Source: DATFVJ01 sp963851085 (lineage in GTDB: Bacteria; Actinomycetota; Actinomycetes; Streptosporangiales; Streptosporangiaceae). From it: 64,000 bases of DNA. The translations under genes and the position numbers were made by a program. The stretch lies in assembly GCA_963851085.1 (NCBI GenBank), contig CAWKNX010000018.1, positions 62,001 through 126,000 of the forward strand, in the 5' to 3' direction. Below are positions 8,401 through 16,606 of this stretch, piece by piece. The first letter of the stretch is position 1; the number at the start of each line of letters is the position of its first letter. The notes under the pieces were generated by a model, which saw only the letters and a program-made list of their open reading frames with translations, did no database searches and had not been told where the DNA came from.

Positions 8401-11400
8401 CGAGCCGCAGATAGTGCTCACCCGATTCCCACAGCCGCACCGCGAGCGTGGTCACCGCGTGCCACAGATCGTCGGGTGCCAGCCCGGTCGGCACACCGGG
8501 GACCCCCTGGATGCGCCGTTGCTCGTAGCCGAGCCAGGACCGCAGGATCTCGGCGTACAGGCCGGCCGCGCTGATGGTCCGCCCCGCGCTCGCGACGGCA
8601 TGCAGCCGTTCCTCATTCAGGTCCGCGATGAAAGACAGCATCCGCGGGTTCTGCGACAGGCCGAGCAGGTCCTCGATTCCGCTGATCAGCTTCAGCTGGG
8701 CACCCGCCGCCTGTTCGTCGCCGTCGTATCTGTTGACGAGGAACGTCCGGATTTGCGCGTGGGTGAAGTCCTCGACCGACAGCACCCTCCTGTCGGGCAC
8801 CAGGCCGACCCGCTCACCGAGCGCGGTCAGGACCTGCGAATCGGACTTGAAGTGCTGTGTGCGGCTCGCCACCACGATCTTCGCCCTGTTCTCGGCGGCC
8901 TGGAGAAGCGTCTCCAGGTGGTCGGCGGCACGGTCGTAGGTGACCCGGGTGACAAGCTCGTCGAACCCGTCGAAGAGCAGCACGATCCGGCCCTGCCGCA
9001 GCATGTAGTGGAAGGCCTTGAGGTCGATAAGCTCCTCGCCGTGGTTCGCCAGGTGGGCGGCGACCAGCCCGTCCACAGAATGTGCCTTGTCCAGCGCGCG
9101 CAGCTCGATGAGGATCGGGATCAGGTGGGGCAGCCTGCCGGGAATGCGGCGTGCCACCTCCCGCAGCGCGAACGTCTTGCCCCTGCCGAAGTCGCCGAGC
9201 ACGAGGATGAAGCGTCCGTGATCGGCCGCGAGCAGCCGGAGTACCTCGTCGGCCAGGTCCTCGCGCACTGGCTGCCTGGGACGGTCCAGCTCGCGGAACC
9301 GCTGCGGCACGTACAGGCCCGGTGGGTAGAGGGGGTCCGAGCGGAGCCGTGCCGTCTGCTTGGCGACGTAGTCGTCGAGGTCGAGCAGGCCCTGGAACTC
9401 GATGAAACTGCGCAGCCGGACACCGCGGCGCAGCGCCTCGTCGCGGAGTACCTGCTGTGGCCGTGGACCCTGGTACACCAGCTCGGCGCCGGGCTCGGGC
9501 TCGCCGGTCCGAAGCTGCGTGATGAACGCCTCGACCTCCGCGCGGGTCAGGTCGCCCACGTGCGCGGCCACCCGCCACTGCAGGAAGACCCCCTCCTCCT
9601 GGTGCCTGACGCGCAGATACGGTGGGCTGCCCTGGTTGCCAGGGACGCGCCGGATTGTCGCGCCCGGATGGCGGGTCTCGAGCACCTCGGTGATGCGGTC
9701 GAGCAGCCCGGTCAGCGGGTCGGCCGCTCGCTGCGCGGCCGCATCCTGTTCCTGTTCCTGTTCCTGCGGAGCGGAGGGCGCGCTGGCGGCATCGCTGTCG
9801 GCCGGTGCCGTCGCGAAGGTGGCGCTGACGGCGTGCCATGGCCGCTCGACACGTTCGGGCGCGTCCGCCGAGGTGCCCGGCGTGCCGCCACGCCCGTCCA
9901 TGCGCACGAGCCCACCCGGGGTGAGCTCGAGAATCTCGTGCCTGCCCGGGTCCGCCGCGGGCAGCGCGAGCAGGCCGGAGCTGAGGGTGGCACTACCCGG
10001 CCCGCCCTGGCCCGGCCCGTGCAGCAGCAGATTGAGCCGCTGCCCGAGCAGGCGGTCCAGCGTGGCCGTGTCGCGCAGGGTATCCGGATCGGCGTGCGAG
10101 GCAGCGCCGGTGAAGCCGGGCGCGGGCGCGTGCCGCACCACACCGATGCGCAGCCACCCCGCCTCCTCATAGGGCCGCAGCCGCTCGGCGAACCATGCCG
10201 CCTGCGCCTCGCCGATCCAGCCGTACCTGTCCTCGGCGCGATGGCTGTCGGCCATCGTGGAATTCAGCCCTGCCACCACGACCCGCAGGTCAGGCATTGG
10301 CAGCAGCGTCCAGGGCTGCGCACGGTCGAAGACCGGGCCGTCGAGGCCCTGATAGAGCTCTTCGAACATGCGGGCGAAGTGCCGCCACTTGGGCCAGTAG
10401 GGGAGCTGTGGCTCGACGTCGTCGGCCTCGCAGGAGGCAAAGTACGCGTGGCAGGCGGGCCTTGTGAGGTCGTGGCCGCCGGGCACGATCACGAGGCGGC
10501 CAGGTTCAAGGCCGAGCAGCATGCGCAGGCCGGTCAGGAAGGTCAGCGCCTCTTCTGTCTCACGCAGCCCGCCGGATTCTGTGATGTCGCCGGTGACGAC
10601 GAGAAGCTCGGGCCTGTTCACCCCGGAATGGGTCAGCCGCGTCACGTCGGCCCAGATGCGCGCCTGGAGTTCCGCGGCGCCGACCGGCTCACCGGACCTC
10701 ATCAGCCCGCGGCCGAATCGCGGGCCGGGCACATGGAGCAGCGAGAGGACCGATCGCGGCTGCTGCGCGGCCGGGGACGCGGGTGGGTAGCCGGGCGGCC
10801 CCGCGGGCGCGCGCCTGGCGCGCGGGTGGATGGGCAAACCCGCCCACCCGGACCCAGCGCCAGCCCCGCCGCTCGACCCCACGCCAGCCTCGCCGCTCGA
10901 CCCCGAGCCAGCCCCGCCAGCCCCGCCGCCGGGAGCCGTGGGCGCGTCCCGCCCCGGCGACGCGATGACGCCCCCAGGGGTGCCCGCCTGAGCATTCGGG
11001 AAATCTGGTCCCTGACCAGGCTTCGCCCGCCCGGCAAGCGCGTGCCGGATACGGGCCATGAGCATGGCCCGCGCCTCGCCCGGATCGGTGACACCGACCA
11101 GGTCGACATATGTGATCGTCGAAAGCAGCCCTTCAAGCGGGCACTCGTCGACGCGGATCGTGACCAGTTTCCTCGCCGGGTTGTCCGGGTCGGCGCGAAT
11201 GGCCGACTGCCACTCCCAGCGGCCGTACGTCGAGTTGAGATAGTTCCGGGACAAAATGGCGATCATGGCAGCCGACTCGCGGATGCCACGATCCATGAAA
11301 TCGATGAAGTTGGTGCCTGGAACGAAGTCCCATGCCTGGAGCATGGTGCGGTAACCAGCGCTCTCAAGCTCCCAGGCAACCCAGGTCGCCCAGCGCTCGT

Positions 11401-11479
11401 CGGCGGGAGAGTAGCTGATGAACAAATCGGTCGGGCGATCACCCGAACGTGGTGCCGACGAGATCAGTCCCCCTGCCAC
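5399..11479 (-). CDS. Giant TIR / phosphoesterase-like / NACHT / pentapeptide / WD40 protein
   Basis: 2026 residues, GTG start; no other start lies before the TIR domain. Order: TIR (about 17-145; DLFISYSPADERW and candidate catalytic Glu89 in GRWEWQSA); Gly/Ser linker; calcineurin-phosphoesterase-like fold (about 243-490) with most metal motifs eroded; alpha/beta linker; NACHT NTPase with Walker A GDFGRGKT near 760 and Walker B LLFDGFDEL near 833; pentapeptide repeats (about 1156-1265); 15 WD40 repeats (about 1290-1920); a Gly/Pro/Asp repeat; and a C-terminal module with GRYKFDGEVTG and IGLCRFEPGELD. TIR domains often cut NAD and NACHT modules are signal-triggered switches, so an NTP-gated sensor/effector is likely, perhaps anti-phage. 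Phage defence is inference; no partner gene is adjacent. Confidence 0.9.
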   Translation of the reverse strand: MAGGLISSAPRSGDRPTDLFISYSPADERWATWVAWELESAGYRTMLQAWDFVPGTNFIDFMDRGIRESAAMIAILSRNYLNSTYGRWEWQSAIRADPDNPARKLVTIRVDECPLEGLLSTITYVDLVGVTDPGEARAMLMARIRHALAGRAKPGQGPDFPNAQAGTPGGVIASPGRDAPTAPGGGAGGAGSGSSGEAGVGSSGGAGAGSGWAGLPIHPRARRAPAGPPGYPPASPAAQQPRSVLSLLHVPGPRFGRGLMRSGEPVGAAELQARIWADVTRLTHSGVNRPELLVVTGDITESGGLRETEEALTFLTGLRMLLGLEPGRLVIVPGGHDLTRPACHAYFASCEADDVEPQLPYWPKWRHFARMFEELYQGLDGPVFDRAQPWTLLPMPDLRVVVAGLNSTMADSHRAEDRYGWIGEAQAAWFAERLRPYEEAGWLRIGVVRHAPAPGFTGAASHADPDTLRDTATLDRLLGQRLNLLLHGPGQGGPGSATLSSGLLALPAADPGRHEILELTPGGLVRMDGRGGTPGTSADAPERVERPWHAVSATFATAPADSDAASAPSAPQEQEQEQDAAAQRAADPLTGLLDRITEVLETRHPGATIRRVPGNQGSPPYLRVRHQEEGVFLQWRVAAHVGDLTRAEVEAFITQLRTGEPEPGAELVYQGPRPQQVLRDEALRRGVRLRSFIEFQGLLDLDDYVAKQTARLRSDPLYPPGLYVPQRFRELDRPRQPVREDLADEVLRLLAADHGRFILVLGDFGRGKTFALREVARRIPGRLPHLIPILIELRALDKAHSVDGLVAAHLANHGEELIDLKAFHYMLRQGRIVLLFDGFDELVTRVTYDRAADHLETLLQAAENRAKIVVASRTQHFKSDSQVLTALGERVGLVPDRRVLSVEDFTHAQIRTFLVNRYDGDEQAAGAQLKLISGIEDLLGLSQNPRMLSFIADLNEERLHAVASAGRTISAAGLYAEILRSWLGYEQRRIQGVPGVPTGLAPDDLWHAVTTLAVRLWESGEHYLRLAELTNEVASSLAGLTGGRLSPHQTAHNVGTGTLLVRTDEGLFGFIHSSVAEWLVANEIARMLNAGSADPAPLSRRPLSQLTVDFLCDLADPQACHAWAAGVLSDAAAGDVTRANAIKITTRLRTPARTDLRGASLQGEDLSYRELQNVNFTGADLTDARLVGANLTGAVLRDTRLTGAWLDEARLTGADLRGADLTRARLARTDLRGAAIAGSRWTRAALIDAAADPGLREAPELRGAAIAPGRPVDTELAPPAVGVPYGYRDPGVRLPEPVAYSHDGGVVAIGGEDGAVLLCDTASGLPLRSLHGHRGRVYAVAYGAGDRVLVSGASDGAIRLWDPATGDCLRVIEVHDEGVWPVGLSPDGSVLTAAAADGVLRMWDVATGALLFRLGGHEPPVYTAVFDPAGSVIATGDAAGAIRLWDVATGTLRHELRSRGGAVYRLLFSPDGSLLAAADHSGAVRLWDGATASLRAELTGHTGHVYALDFHPADALLVSGDTDGGVRLWDLPARGADPTDPATAAARLRRALPDQRGGVYRVVFSPDGSELATADSDGGVRLWDPATGQVRRDLSGHKSSVWPPVYRRDGGQLATSSNDGTTRLWDPATGQCRHVLRGHGRRVTSVTFSADGTLLAAGGNDGVVRLWDPATGQVRRVLTGVADRLVSAVFSPVGSLLATASNDGGVYLWNAATGAYEREMNVETDHLWAEAFGPDGAMLATANDDDTVRLWYRTTGRRIHTLSQHRGRVRSIAFSPDGAAIATGCDDRIVRLWDVRTGALRLSLRGHEDRVYSVVFSPDGALLASASNDGTACLWDPGSGELMFRLSGHSGRLWTAAFSPGGVLATAGDDLAVRLWDPGSGRLLRTLMGHTRRIWSVAFSPQGDILATAGDDGTVRLWDAGSGSGPGSGDGPGDGAGPGSGDGPGDGAAGAASAPRVTLLGLPEGWAAFAPDGRYKFDGEVTGQFWHVIGLCRFEPGELDPYLPEIRQLAQDAPFYPARAATELSP

Positions 11480-11565
11480 ACGGCAATTATGCCGCCGCGG
11501 ATGCGGAATCCGAAGTGCATACGTACCCGCGCCCGTATCCGGTGGGGCGCCCCCGCTATGGGACC

Positions 11566-12873
11566 ATGGCGCTTGTGGCGGCCGAGCACCAGGATTCCGT
11601 GCCCATGAGCCGGCCCGATCCTGGATCCGGTGGTTCCCTCACCAGAGGGCATGAGGACAGGAAACCGGGCGTGCTACGGCGCATCCTTGCGGTCTTCGGC
11701 CGGGTTGCCATCCTGGACTGGATCGGGATCGGCCTCTTCTGCGCGGGTGCGCTGTGTGTGGCGACCGGGCTGCTCCCCGTCGCGGAGGCGGACGCGACTG
11801 TCCGCCGGATTCTGCCGCTGTTGCTCTTCCTCGCCTCCGTCATCGTGCTCGCGGAGCTCACCGCGGGAGCCGAGGTGTTCGACGTCATCGCGAGCCGCAT
11901 CGCGATCATCGCCCGCGGTCACTACCTCGCCCTGTTCGCGCTGTGCACCGCTTTCGCCGCCATTACCACGATCTCGCTGAACCTTGATACGACGGCCGTG
12001 CTGCTCACGCCGGTCATGCTCGCCCTCGCACGCAAGCTGAGGATCACCCCACTCCCGCTCGCCATGACGACCGTCTGGCTGGCCAACACGGCAAGCCTGC
12101 TGCTTCCGGTCTCCAATCTGACCAATCTGCTCGCGGCTAACCGGGTCGCGCTCAGCCCGGTTGGGTTCGCGGCGCGGATGTGGGCGCCGCAGCTCGCGTC
12201 GATCGCCGCGACCATGGCGTTCCTTTGGGCCTTCTACTGGCGCCGGGGGGAGCGTGACGCCGCCGTATATGACCCGCCCGCTCCGCATGTGCCGAGGGAG
12301 CGGCTGCTGTTCGGAGTGGCGTCGGTGGCCTGCGTGCTTTTCATCATCGGCATCCTGGCGGGCCTGCCGCTCGGTCTCGCCTCGTCGGTTTCCGCCGGCC
12401 TTGTCGTGGTGGCCTTCGCGTTGCGCGACCGCCGCGCGCTGCGTCCCGCGCTTGTCCCCTGGCGGTTGCTTGTGTTCGTCATCGGGCTGTTCCTCGTGGT
12501 GCAGACGATCAGCAGGCACGGTCTCGGCACACTCACCGGCGCACTTATCGGTACCAGCAGCGGAAGCAGCGGTGCGTTCCGTGCCGCCGCCACCGGGGCT
12601 GGCCTGTCCAATCTGCTGAACAACCTGCCGTCTTACGTCGCGGGCGAGGCTGTGGTGCCGGTGGGGAACCACAACCAGCTCCTGGCCCTGCTGATCGGAA
12701 CGGACGTCGGCCCGATCATCACGCCCTGGGCCTCGCTGGCAACCCTGCTGTGGTACGAGCGCTGCCGCACGACAGGGATCGAAATCCCGATGCGGAAGTT
12801 CGTGCTCACCGGTGCGGGGCTCGCCGTCGTCGGCATCGCAGCCGCCGTGTCCGCGCTGCTTCTCACCGGCTGA
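11566..12873 (+). CDS. ArsB/SLC13-family membrane permease
   Basis: 435 residues from the ATG at 11566; ATG 11605 is also possible, since the first ~35 residues are polar. About 10-12 hydrophobic segments follow. Two helix-break motifs mark the ion-transporter superfamily: SLNLDTTAVLLTPV (like the N/D-x-x-A-x-x-L-T-P loop of ArsB) and SNLLNNLPSYVAG (NNLP). Relatives export arsenite or move dicarboxylates or Na+. Without arsenic genes nearby the substrate stays open. It diverges from the TIR-NACHT gene with an 86-bp gap, so the two promoters lie back to back. Confidence 0.8.
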   Translation: MALVAAEHQDSVPMSRPDPGSGGSLTRGHEDRKPGVLRRILAVFGRVAILDWIGIGLFCAGALCVATGLLPVAEADATVRRILPLLLFLASVIVLAELTAGAEVFDVIASRIAIIARGHYLALFALCTAFAAITTISLNLDTTAVLLTPVMLALARKLRITPLPLAMTTVWLANTASLLLPVSNLTNLLAANRVALSPVGFAARMWAPQLASIAATMAFLWAFYWRRGERDAAVYDPPAPHVPRERLLFGVASVACVLFIIGILAGLPLGLASSVSAGLVVVAFALRDRRALRPALVPWRLLVFVIGLFLVVQTISRHGLGTLTGALIGTSSGSSGAFRAAATGAGLSNLLNNLPSYVAGEAVVPVGNHNQLLALLIGTDVGPIITPWASLATLLWYERCRTTGIEIPMRKFVLTGAGLAVVGIAAAVSALLLTG

Positions 12874-12925
12874 TATGGCCAGGCGTACCGGTGCGGCCGG
12901 ATTGATCCTTCACGACTCCGGGGTG

Positions 12926-13834
12926 TCACCAGGCTCCCCACGACCCACGCCCCGGCATGCCGGCGGACCCCTCCTCCAGGCGGCGGGCCGCCGCAACCAG
13001 ATCGAGCAGACGGCCGATGACCTCTGGCCGGCCCGCGACGAAGCTGCGATCCTCGCATCGGGTCCCGATCCGCTCGTCGAACGTGGTGCCATCCAGGCGG
13101 CACATGATCATGCCGGCCTCGGCCGCGATGAGCGCGCCCGCGGGCAGATCCACCGCCTCGGCACGGTAGCCGACGATGCCGTCGATGGCACCGCGGGCGA
13201 GCATCACCCAGGAGAGCAGCGGTGCCCACAGCTGGAGCAGCCTGCGGGAAGTAGCCTCCAGAACCACCTTGAGCGACCGGACGGTGGCGTCGTCGCGGGC
13301 CACCTGGTGGCCCTGCGTCCAGGCGAGCACCGGTCCGTGCGGCGCGGGCCGGTACGGCGGGTTCAGCGGATTGTCGTGCGGCCCGTAGGCGCCGCCGCCG
13401 CGTACCGCGGACCAGGTCTGCCTGCTCACCGGGTCGTGAACCACGCCGAGCGCGGGCAGCCTGCCCGTGCACAGGGCGATCCCGACGACGTAGGCGGGCA
13501 GGCCGATCGCAACGTTGTTTGTCCCGTCGAGCGGGTCGACCAGCCAGGTGAAGCTGCCGTCAGGCGGGCCGAGCACCCCGGCCTCCTCCGCGATGATCTG
13601 GTGATCGGGAAACACATCGCGGATGCGGCCCACGATGAGCCGTTCGGCCGCGAGGTCGAGATCGGTCACCACATCACCCGAGGTGCCTTTGCCTCGCACC
13701 CCGATATCGCCCAGCCAGCCGTCCCGCAGCAGGTCGCCCGCGGCTTCCGCGGCCTCGACGGCGACCCGCAGAGCCTGTTCGAGATCGCCGGCTCGGGCCG
13801 CCGCGGCAGCCGGAGTCGTCTTCGCGTCAGTCAC
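12926..13834 (-). CDS. Inositol monophosphatase family protein
   Basis: 302 residues from the GTG at 13834, chosen because GGAGG sits 6 bases upstream. All metal-site motifs of the Mg2+-dependent sugar-phosphatase family are present: GDVVTDLD (first Asp), IIAEEAG (Glu), and WLVDPLDGTNN (W-x-D-P-x-D-G-T). A late AEAVDLPAGALIAAEAG block replaces the usual W-D-x-A-A-G, with Trp changed. The enzyme probably removes phosphate from inositol phosphate, histidinol phosphate or a related substrate in the cytoplasm. It lies 23 bp after the cupin-like gene on the same strand, so cotranscription is likely. Confidence 0.85.
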   Translation of the reverse strand: MTDAKTTPAAAAARAGDLEQALRVAVEAAEAAGDLLRDGWLGDIGVRGKGTSGDVVTDLDLAAERLIVGRIRDVFPDHQIIAEEAGVLGPPDGSFTWLVDPLDGTNNVAIGLPAYVVGIALCTGRLPALGVVHDPVSRQTWSAVRGGGAYGPHDNPLNPPYRPAPHGPVLAWTQGHQVARDDATVRSLKVVLEATSRRLLQLWAPLLSWVMLARGAIDGIVGYRAEAVDLPAGALIAAEAGMIMCRLDGTTFDERIGTRCEDRSFVAGRPEVIGRLLDLVAAARRLEEGSAGMPGRGSWGAW

Positions 13835-13857
13835 CTGATCCTCCAGCCCCGCCCGGG

Positions 13858-14535
13858 TCAGGCGGAACGCCTGCTCGCCAGCCGCCCGGCGATCATTCGG
13901 GCGACACGGCTGGTCTCGTCGCTGTCGCAATGCTGGCGCCGTACCTGATGGGTGGCAGTGGCGATATCCCCAAGGGAGAGGTCGGCCGATCCTGCCCTGC
14001 TCGTGCCAAGCGCCACGGTAGCCGTGTCCACGCCCGCGGGTACGGCGGTGGCGTGAAACGTTCCCGCGGGCACCGAGTACGTTTCGCCGGCGTCACTGAC
14101 CTGAGACGTCCCCTTGTCGCGGCGGACCAGGCGGGACGTAGCCCGTATCTCGTCCAGGTCGCCCCGGCTGTGCACCTCGAAAACCCGGTATACGCCATCG
14201 GCGGCCTCGCCGCGGCTCGCCTGGGTGCCGGACACGCGCATCACCTCGTTGCGCACCTGCCCGAAGAGGACGTAGCTGACCAGATCCCAGCTGTGCGCGT
14301 GCACCTGCGACGTGGTCGGGCGGGCGTGCGTGAGCCGCGGCGTCCAGAGGTGGACACAGATCCCACGCTCACCCTGGCGCAGGATGGGCAGGCAGACGAA
14401 GCCGAGCGGGTGCATGATGGCAGCGATCCGCAGCCGCCCCGTTGCCACCTCCCATAACACCTGCCTGGTCCAGCGCGGCACGGAATCCCCGCCGCCGCCG
14501 CGTTCGAGGTCCTCGTAGAGGTGCAGGTACTCCAT
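13858..14535 (-). CDS. Cupin-like protein of unknown function
   Basis: 225 residues. The ATG at 14535 shares TGATG with the stop of the preceding gene, so the two are translationally coupled. The middle has beta-barrel character: VHAHSWDLVSYVLFGQVRNEV (two His, a possible metal motif) and later YSVPAGTFHATAVPAG, resembling the second cupin motif, in the order seen in cysteine-dioxygenase-type cupins. A dioxygenase or small-ligand sensor is possible but not shown. Its partner is a two-TM protein, and an inositol-phosphatase-like gene follows 23 bp on. I do not recognise the family. Confidence 0.65.
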   Translation of the reverse strand: MEYLHLYEDLERGGGGDSVPRWTRQVLWEVATGRLRIAAIMHPLGFVCLPILRQGERGICVHLWTPRLTHARPTTSQVHAHSWDLVSYVLFGQVRNEVMRVSGTQASRGEAADGVYRVFEVHSRGDLDEIRATSRLVRRDKGTSQVSDAGETYSVPAGTFHATAVPAGVDTATVALGTSRAGSADLSLGDIATATHQVRRQHCDSDETSRVARMIAGRLASRRSA

Positions 14536-15539
14536 CACGTGTAAGGATTCTTGGGCTGGATGGCCTTGCGGATGATGTCGGAGATATCCCGGTCGGCGAA
14601 CGACCGCGGCAGCTGAAGGCTGAGCCTGGTGAACAGCTTGCGTGCCTCGTCCACGGTCGGCTCGTCCCCGAGCGGGACATCCCTAGCCAGGGTGATCGGG
14701 ACCTGCTTCGCCTGCTCCAGGCTGGCCAGCAGTTCCTGGCTGTAGGAGCGGTAGTACGGTTTGCCCGCATCGATCACCATGGCCGGCCTGCCCGGGTCCT
14801 CCTGGGTGATGACAAGGCAAGCCGACGACATGTCCCACCGGAACGTGGACATGATCGGGGAGAGCCCGACCGCGATCGTGAGGAAGGTGAAACGCTGCCG
14901 GTACCAGCAGCTCGCGAGAATCGTGGCGAAGGATTCCTTGCGGGTGCGGTCGAGCGTCCACAGTTCGCCCGTGCTGTCCGGACCCGGCGACAGCGAACGG
15001 CGGTAGTCGGCGTAAAGCTGGCACACCTGCTCGTCCGTGGGGTCGATGATCTCCAGTTGCACGTGCAGCGTCCGTTTTTCTCTGCGGGCGATATCAACGC
15101 ATTCCGGTAAGGTCACCGCGCGCACATAGGTGCCCGTGCCGCCCTTGAATACCCACCGGTCCGTATTGCGCCGTGCCTGCGCGAATGCTTCGCTGACCTC
15201 GTTGCCATGCAGCACACGCACCGTCGACATGTCGTCGAGCGTCTGGCGGATCCTGGCGATCGTGCGCTCGATGTCCTCCACCCGGCCGGGATCGGGCATC
15301 CGGGCGAGCGCCGCCGTGGCGTTGGCCAGGACCCCGTGTACCTGCCGCTCGGCCGCCTCATTATGGGCGCGGTCGCGCAACACGGTGGCGGCCACCAGGG
15401 CGAGGATCAGCAGGATGGCCGCATTGACGTCCTGCGATCCGACAATGTCGGCGAAGGCGAGGATTCCCACGGCGGCGGAAAGCACCAAAGCGATCACGCC
15501 GTCGGCGTTTTCCGCCAGCCATGCAGTAAACCGCTTCAT
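14535..15539 (-). CDS. Two-TM membrane protein with a cytoplasmic domain, unknown
   Basis: 334 residues. Residues about 12-32 and 38-55 form two hydrophobic helices joined by a short acidic loop. A helical region (about 60-115) follows, then a large soluble alpha/beta domain with WVFKGGTGTYVRAVTLPEC, LEIIDPTDEQVCQLYADYR and a final helical part. No catalytic motif was recognised; the layout (2 TM, coiled region, soluble domain) suits a membrane-tethered sensor or effector. It is coupled by TGATG to the cupin-like gene, so the two products probably act together. Confidence 0.65.
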   Translation of the reverse strand: MKRFTAWLAENADGVIALVLSAAVGILAFADIVGSQDVNAAILLILALVAATVLRDRAHNEAAERQVHGVLANATAALARMPDPGRVEDIERTIARIRQTLDDMSTVRVLHGNEVSEAFAQARRNTDRWVFKGGTGTYVRAVTLPECVDIARREKRTLHVQLEIIDPTDEQVCQLYADYRRSLSPGPDSTGELWTLDRTRKESFATILASCWYRQRFTFLTIAVGLSPIMSTFRWDMSSACLVITQEDPGRPAMVIDAGKPYYRSYSQELLASLEQAKQVPITLARDVPLGDEPTVDEARKLFTRLSLQLPRSFADRDISDIIRKAIQPKNPYT

Positions 15540-15640
15540 CGGCCCTTTTCCTCAGGATGCGCCCCGCTTCATCGTATGAGCCGCCTGCCTGAAGGCCAAG
15601 CTGTCGCCGGCCGTGGAGACCTGGAGCCCGCAGCCAGATG

Positions 15641-15702
15641 GAAGGGGAGTCGGCCGGAAGGGAGCCGGCCGGAAGGGGAGTCAGCCGGAAGGGGTCCGCT
15701 CG
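15641..15702. repeat. Imperfect 16-bp tandem repeat
   Basis: About four copies of a unit like gaaggggagtcggccg, one of them 15 bp. It spans the 3' end of the DedA gene and the space before it, so part is coding (C-terminal Ser/Thr/Pro/Gly tail) and part not. Confidence 0.7.
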
Positions 15703-16475
15703 CTCGCCGCGGCGCCGGAGGCATCCGGTGTGCCCGCGTTGCCCGGTGTGTTCGCAGTGCCCGCGGCGTTTGCCCTCGAAGTCCGCCTGGCCCGGCGCAC
15801 TTCGAGGAAGAGCGGGATCAGCGACACGATGACGATCACCGCGATGATCGGCAACAGGTAGGTGTCGATCCCGGGGATGTGGGAGCCCAGGACGTATCCG
15901 GCCAGGGTGATCCCGATGGACCAGACCAGGCCGCCAGCCACCTGCCAGATGGTGAAGGTGCGCGTGGACACGCTCAGGCCCCCGGCCAGCGGGTTGAGTA
16001 CGGTGCGGACCACCGGGATGAAACGCCCGATGACGATGGCCTTGGCGTGCCCGTATCGGGCGAAGAGTTCCTCCGCGCGGGCCGCGCCGTTGACCAGGTG
16101 GCGGTTCTTGGTCCTGGCGAGCACGGCCGTCCCGGCCCGTTGCCCGATCACGAAGCCGACCTGCGCGCCTAGCAGGGCACCGGCCGCGGCGGCGAGGAGG
16201 ACCAGCGGCAGCGACAGGTGCACGGTGGCGGTCGCGCTGGTCGTGCAGAACAGCCCCGCGGTGAACAGCAGCGAGTCACCAGGCAGGAAGAACCCGATGA
16301 GCAGGCCGGTTTCCGCGAAGAGTATGAGGAATACGCCGAGGGCGCCGAGGCCGTCAAGGATGGAGTTGGGGCTGAGCGGGTTCAGCGCAAGCACGGTCGT
16401 GGCATGCACGGTCACGGCATGCACAATGTGCGAAGCAGAGACCACCTGCGGCAGGGCCGCATGGAGCACTGTCAC
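15681..16475 (-). CDS. DedA family membrane protein
   Basis: 264 residues from the GTG at 16475, with GGAGGAA 7 bases upstream. It carries the DedA/VTT signature: ETGLLIGFFLPGDSLLFTAG early, then GRFIPVVRTVLNPLAGGLSV with the conserved Arg and Pro in the re-entrant loop region, and four to six hydrophobic segments. DedA proteins sit in the inner membrane and support envelope function, with undecaprenyl-phosphate or phospholipid flipping proposed for some. The Ala/Thr-rich C-terminal tail is probably disordered. It diverges from blaI; the 131 bp between would hold both promoters. Confidence 0.9.
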   Translation of the reverse strand: MTVLHAALPQVVSASHIVHAVTVHATTVLALNPLSPNSILDGLGALGVFLILFAETGLLIGFFLPGDSLLFTAGLFCTTSATATVHLSLPLVLLAAAAGALLGAQVGFVIGQRAGTAVLARTKNRHLVNGAARAEELFARYGHAKAIVIGRFIPVVRTVLNPLAGGLSVSTRTFTIWQVAGGLVWSIGITLAGYVLGSHIPGIDTYLLPIIAVIVIVSLIPLFLEVRRARRTSRANAAGTANTPGNAGTPDASGAAASERTPSG

Positions 16476-16606
16476 GCCTGTTCCTCCTCGACGGCTCACA
16501 CCGCCCGCGCGCCAGGGATGGCACACTGGATCGGGTAAGTTCTACACGCCCGTAAAACTATGTCTAGCGTTGCAGAGAATAGGCGGGGAGGTGCGCGATC
16601 GCAACA

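Noticed and set aside
8264..11608. Long rightward ORFs (8264-11608, 6563-8170) opposite the TIR-NACHT gene
   Set aside because: Arg/Gln-rich shadow translations of the opposite strand in high-GC DNA; no domain, and the minus-strand frame has clear motifs throughout.
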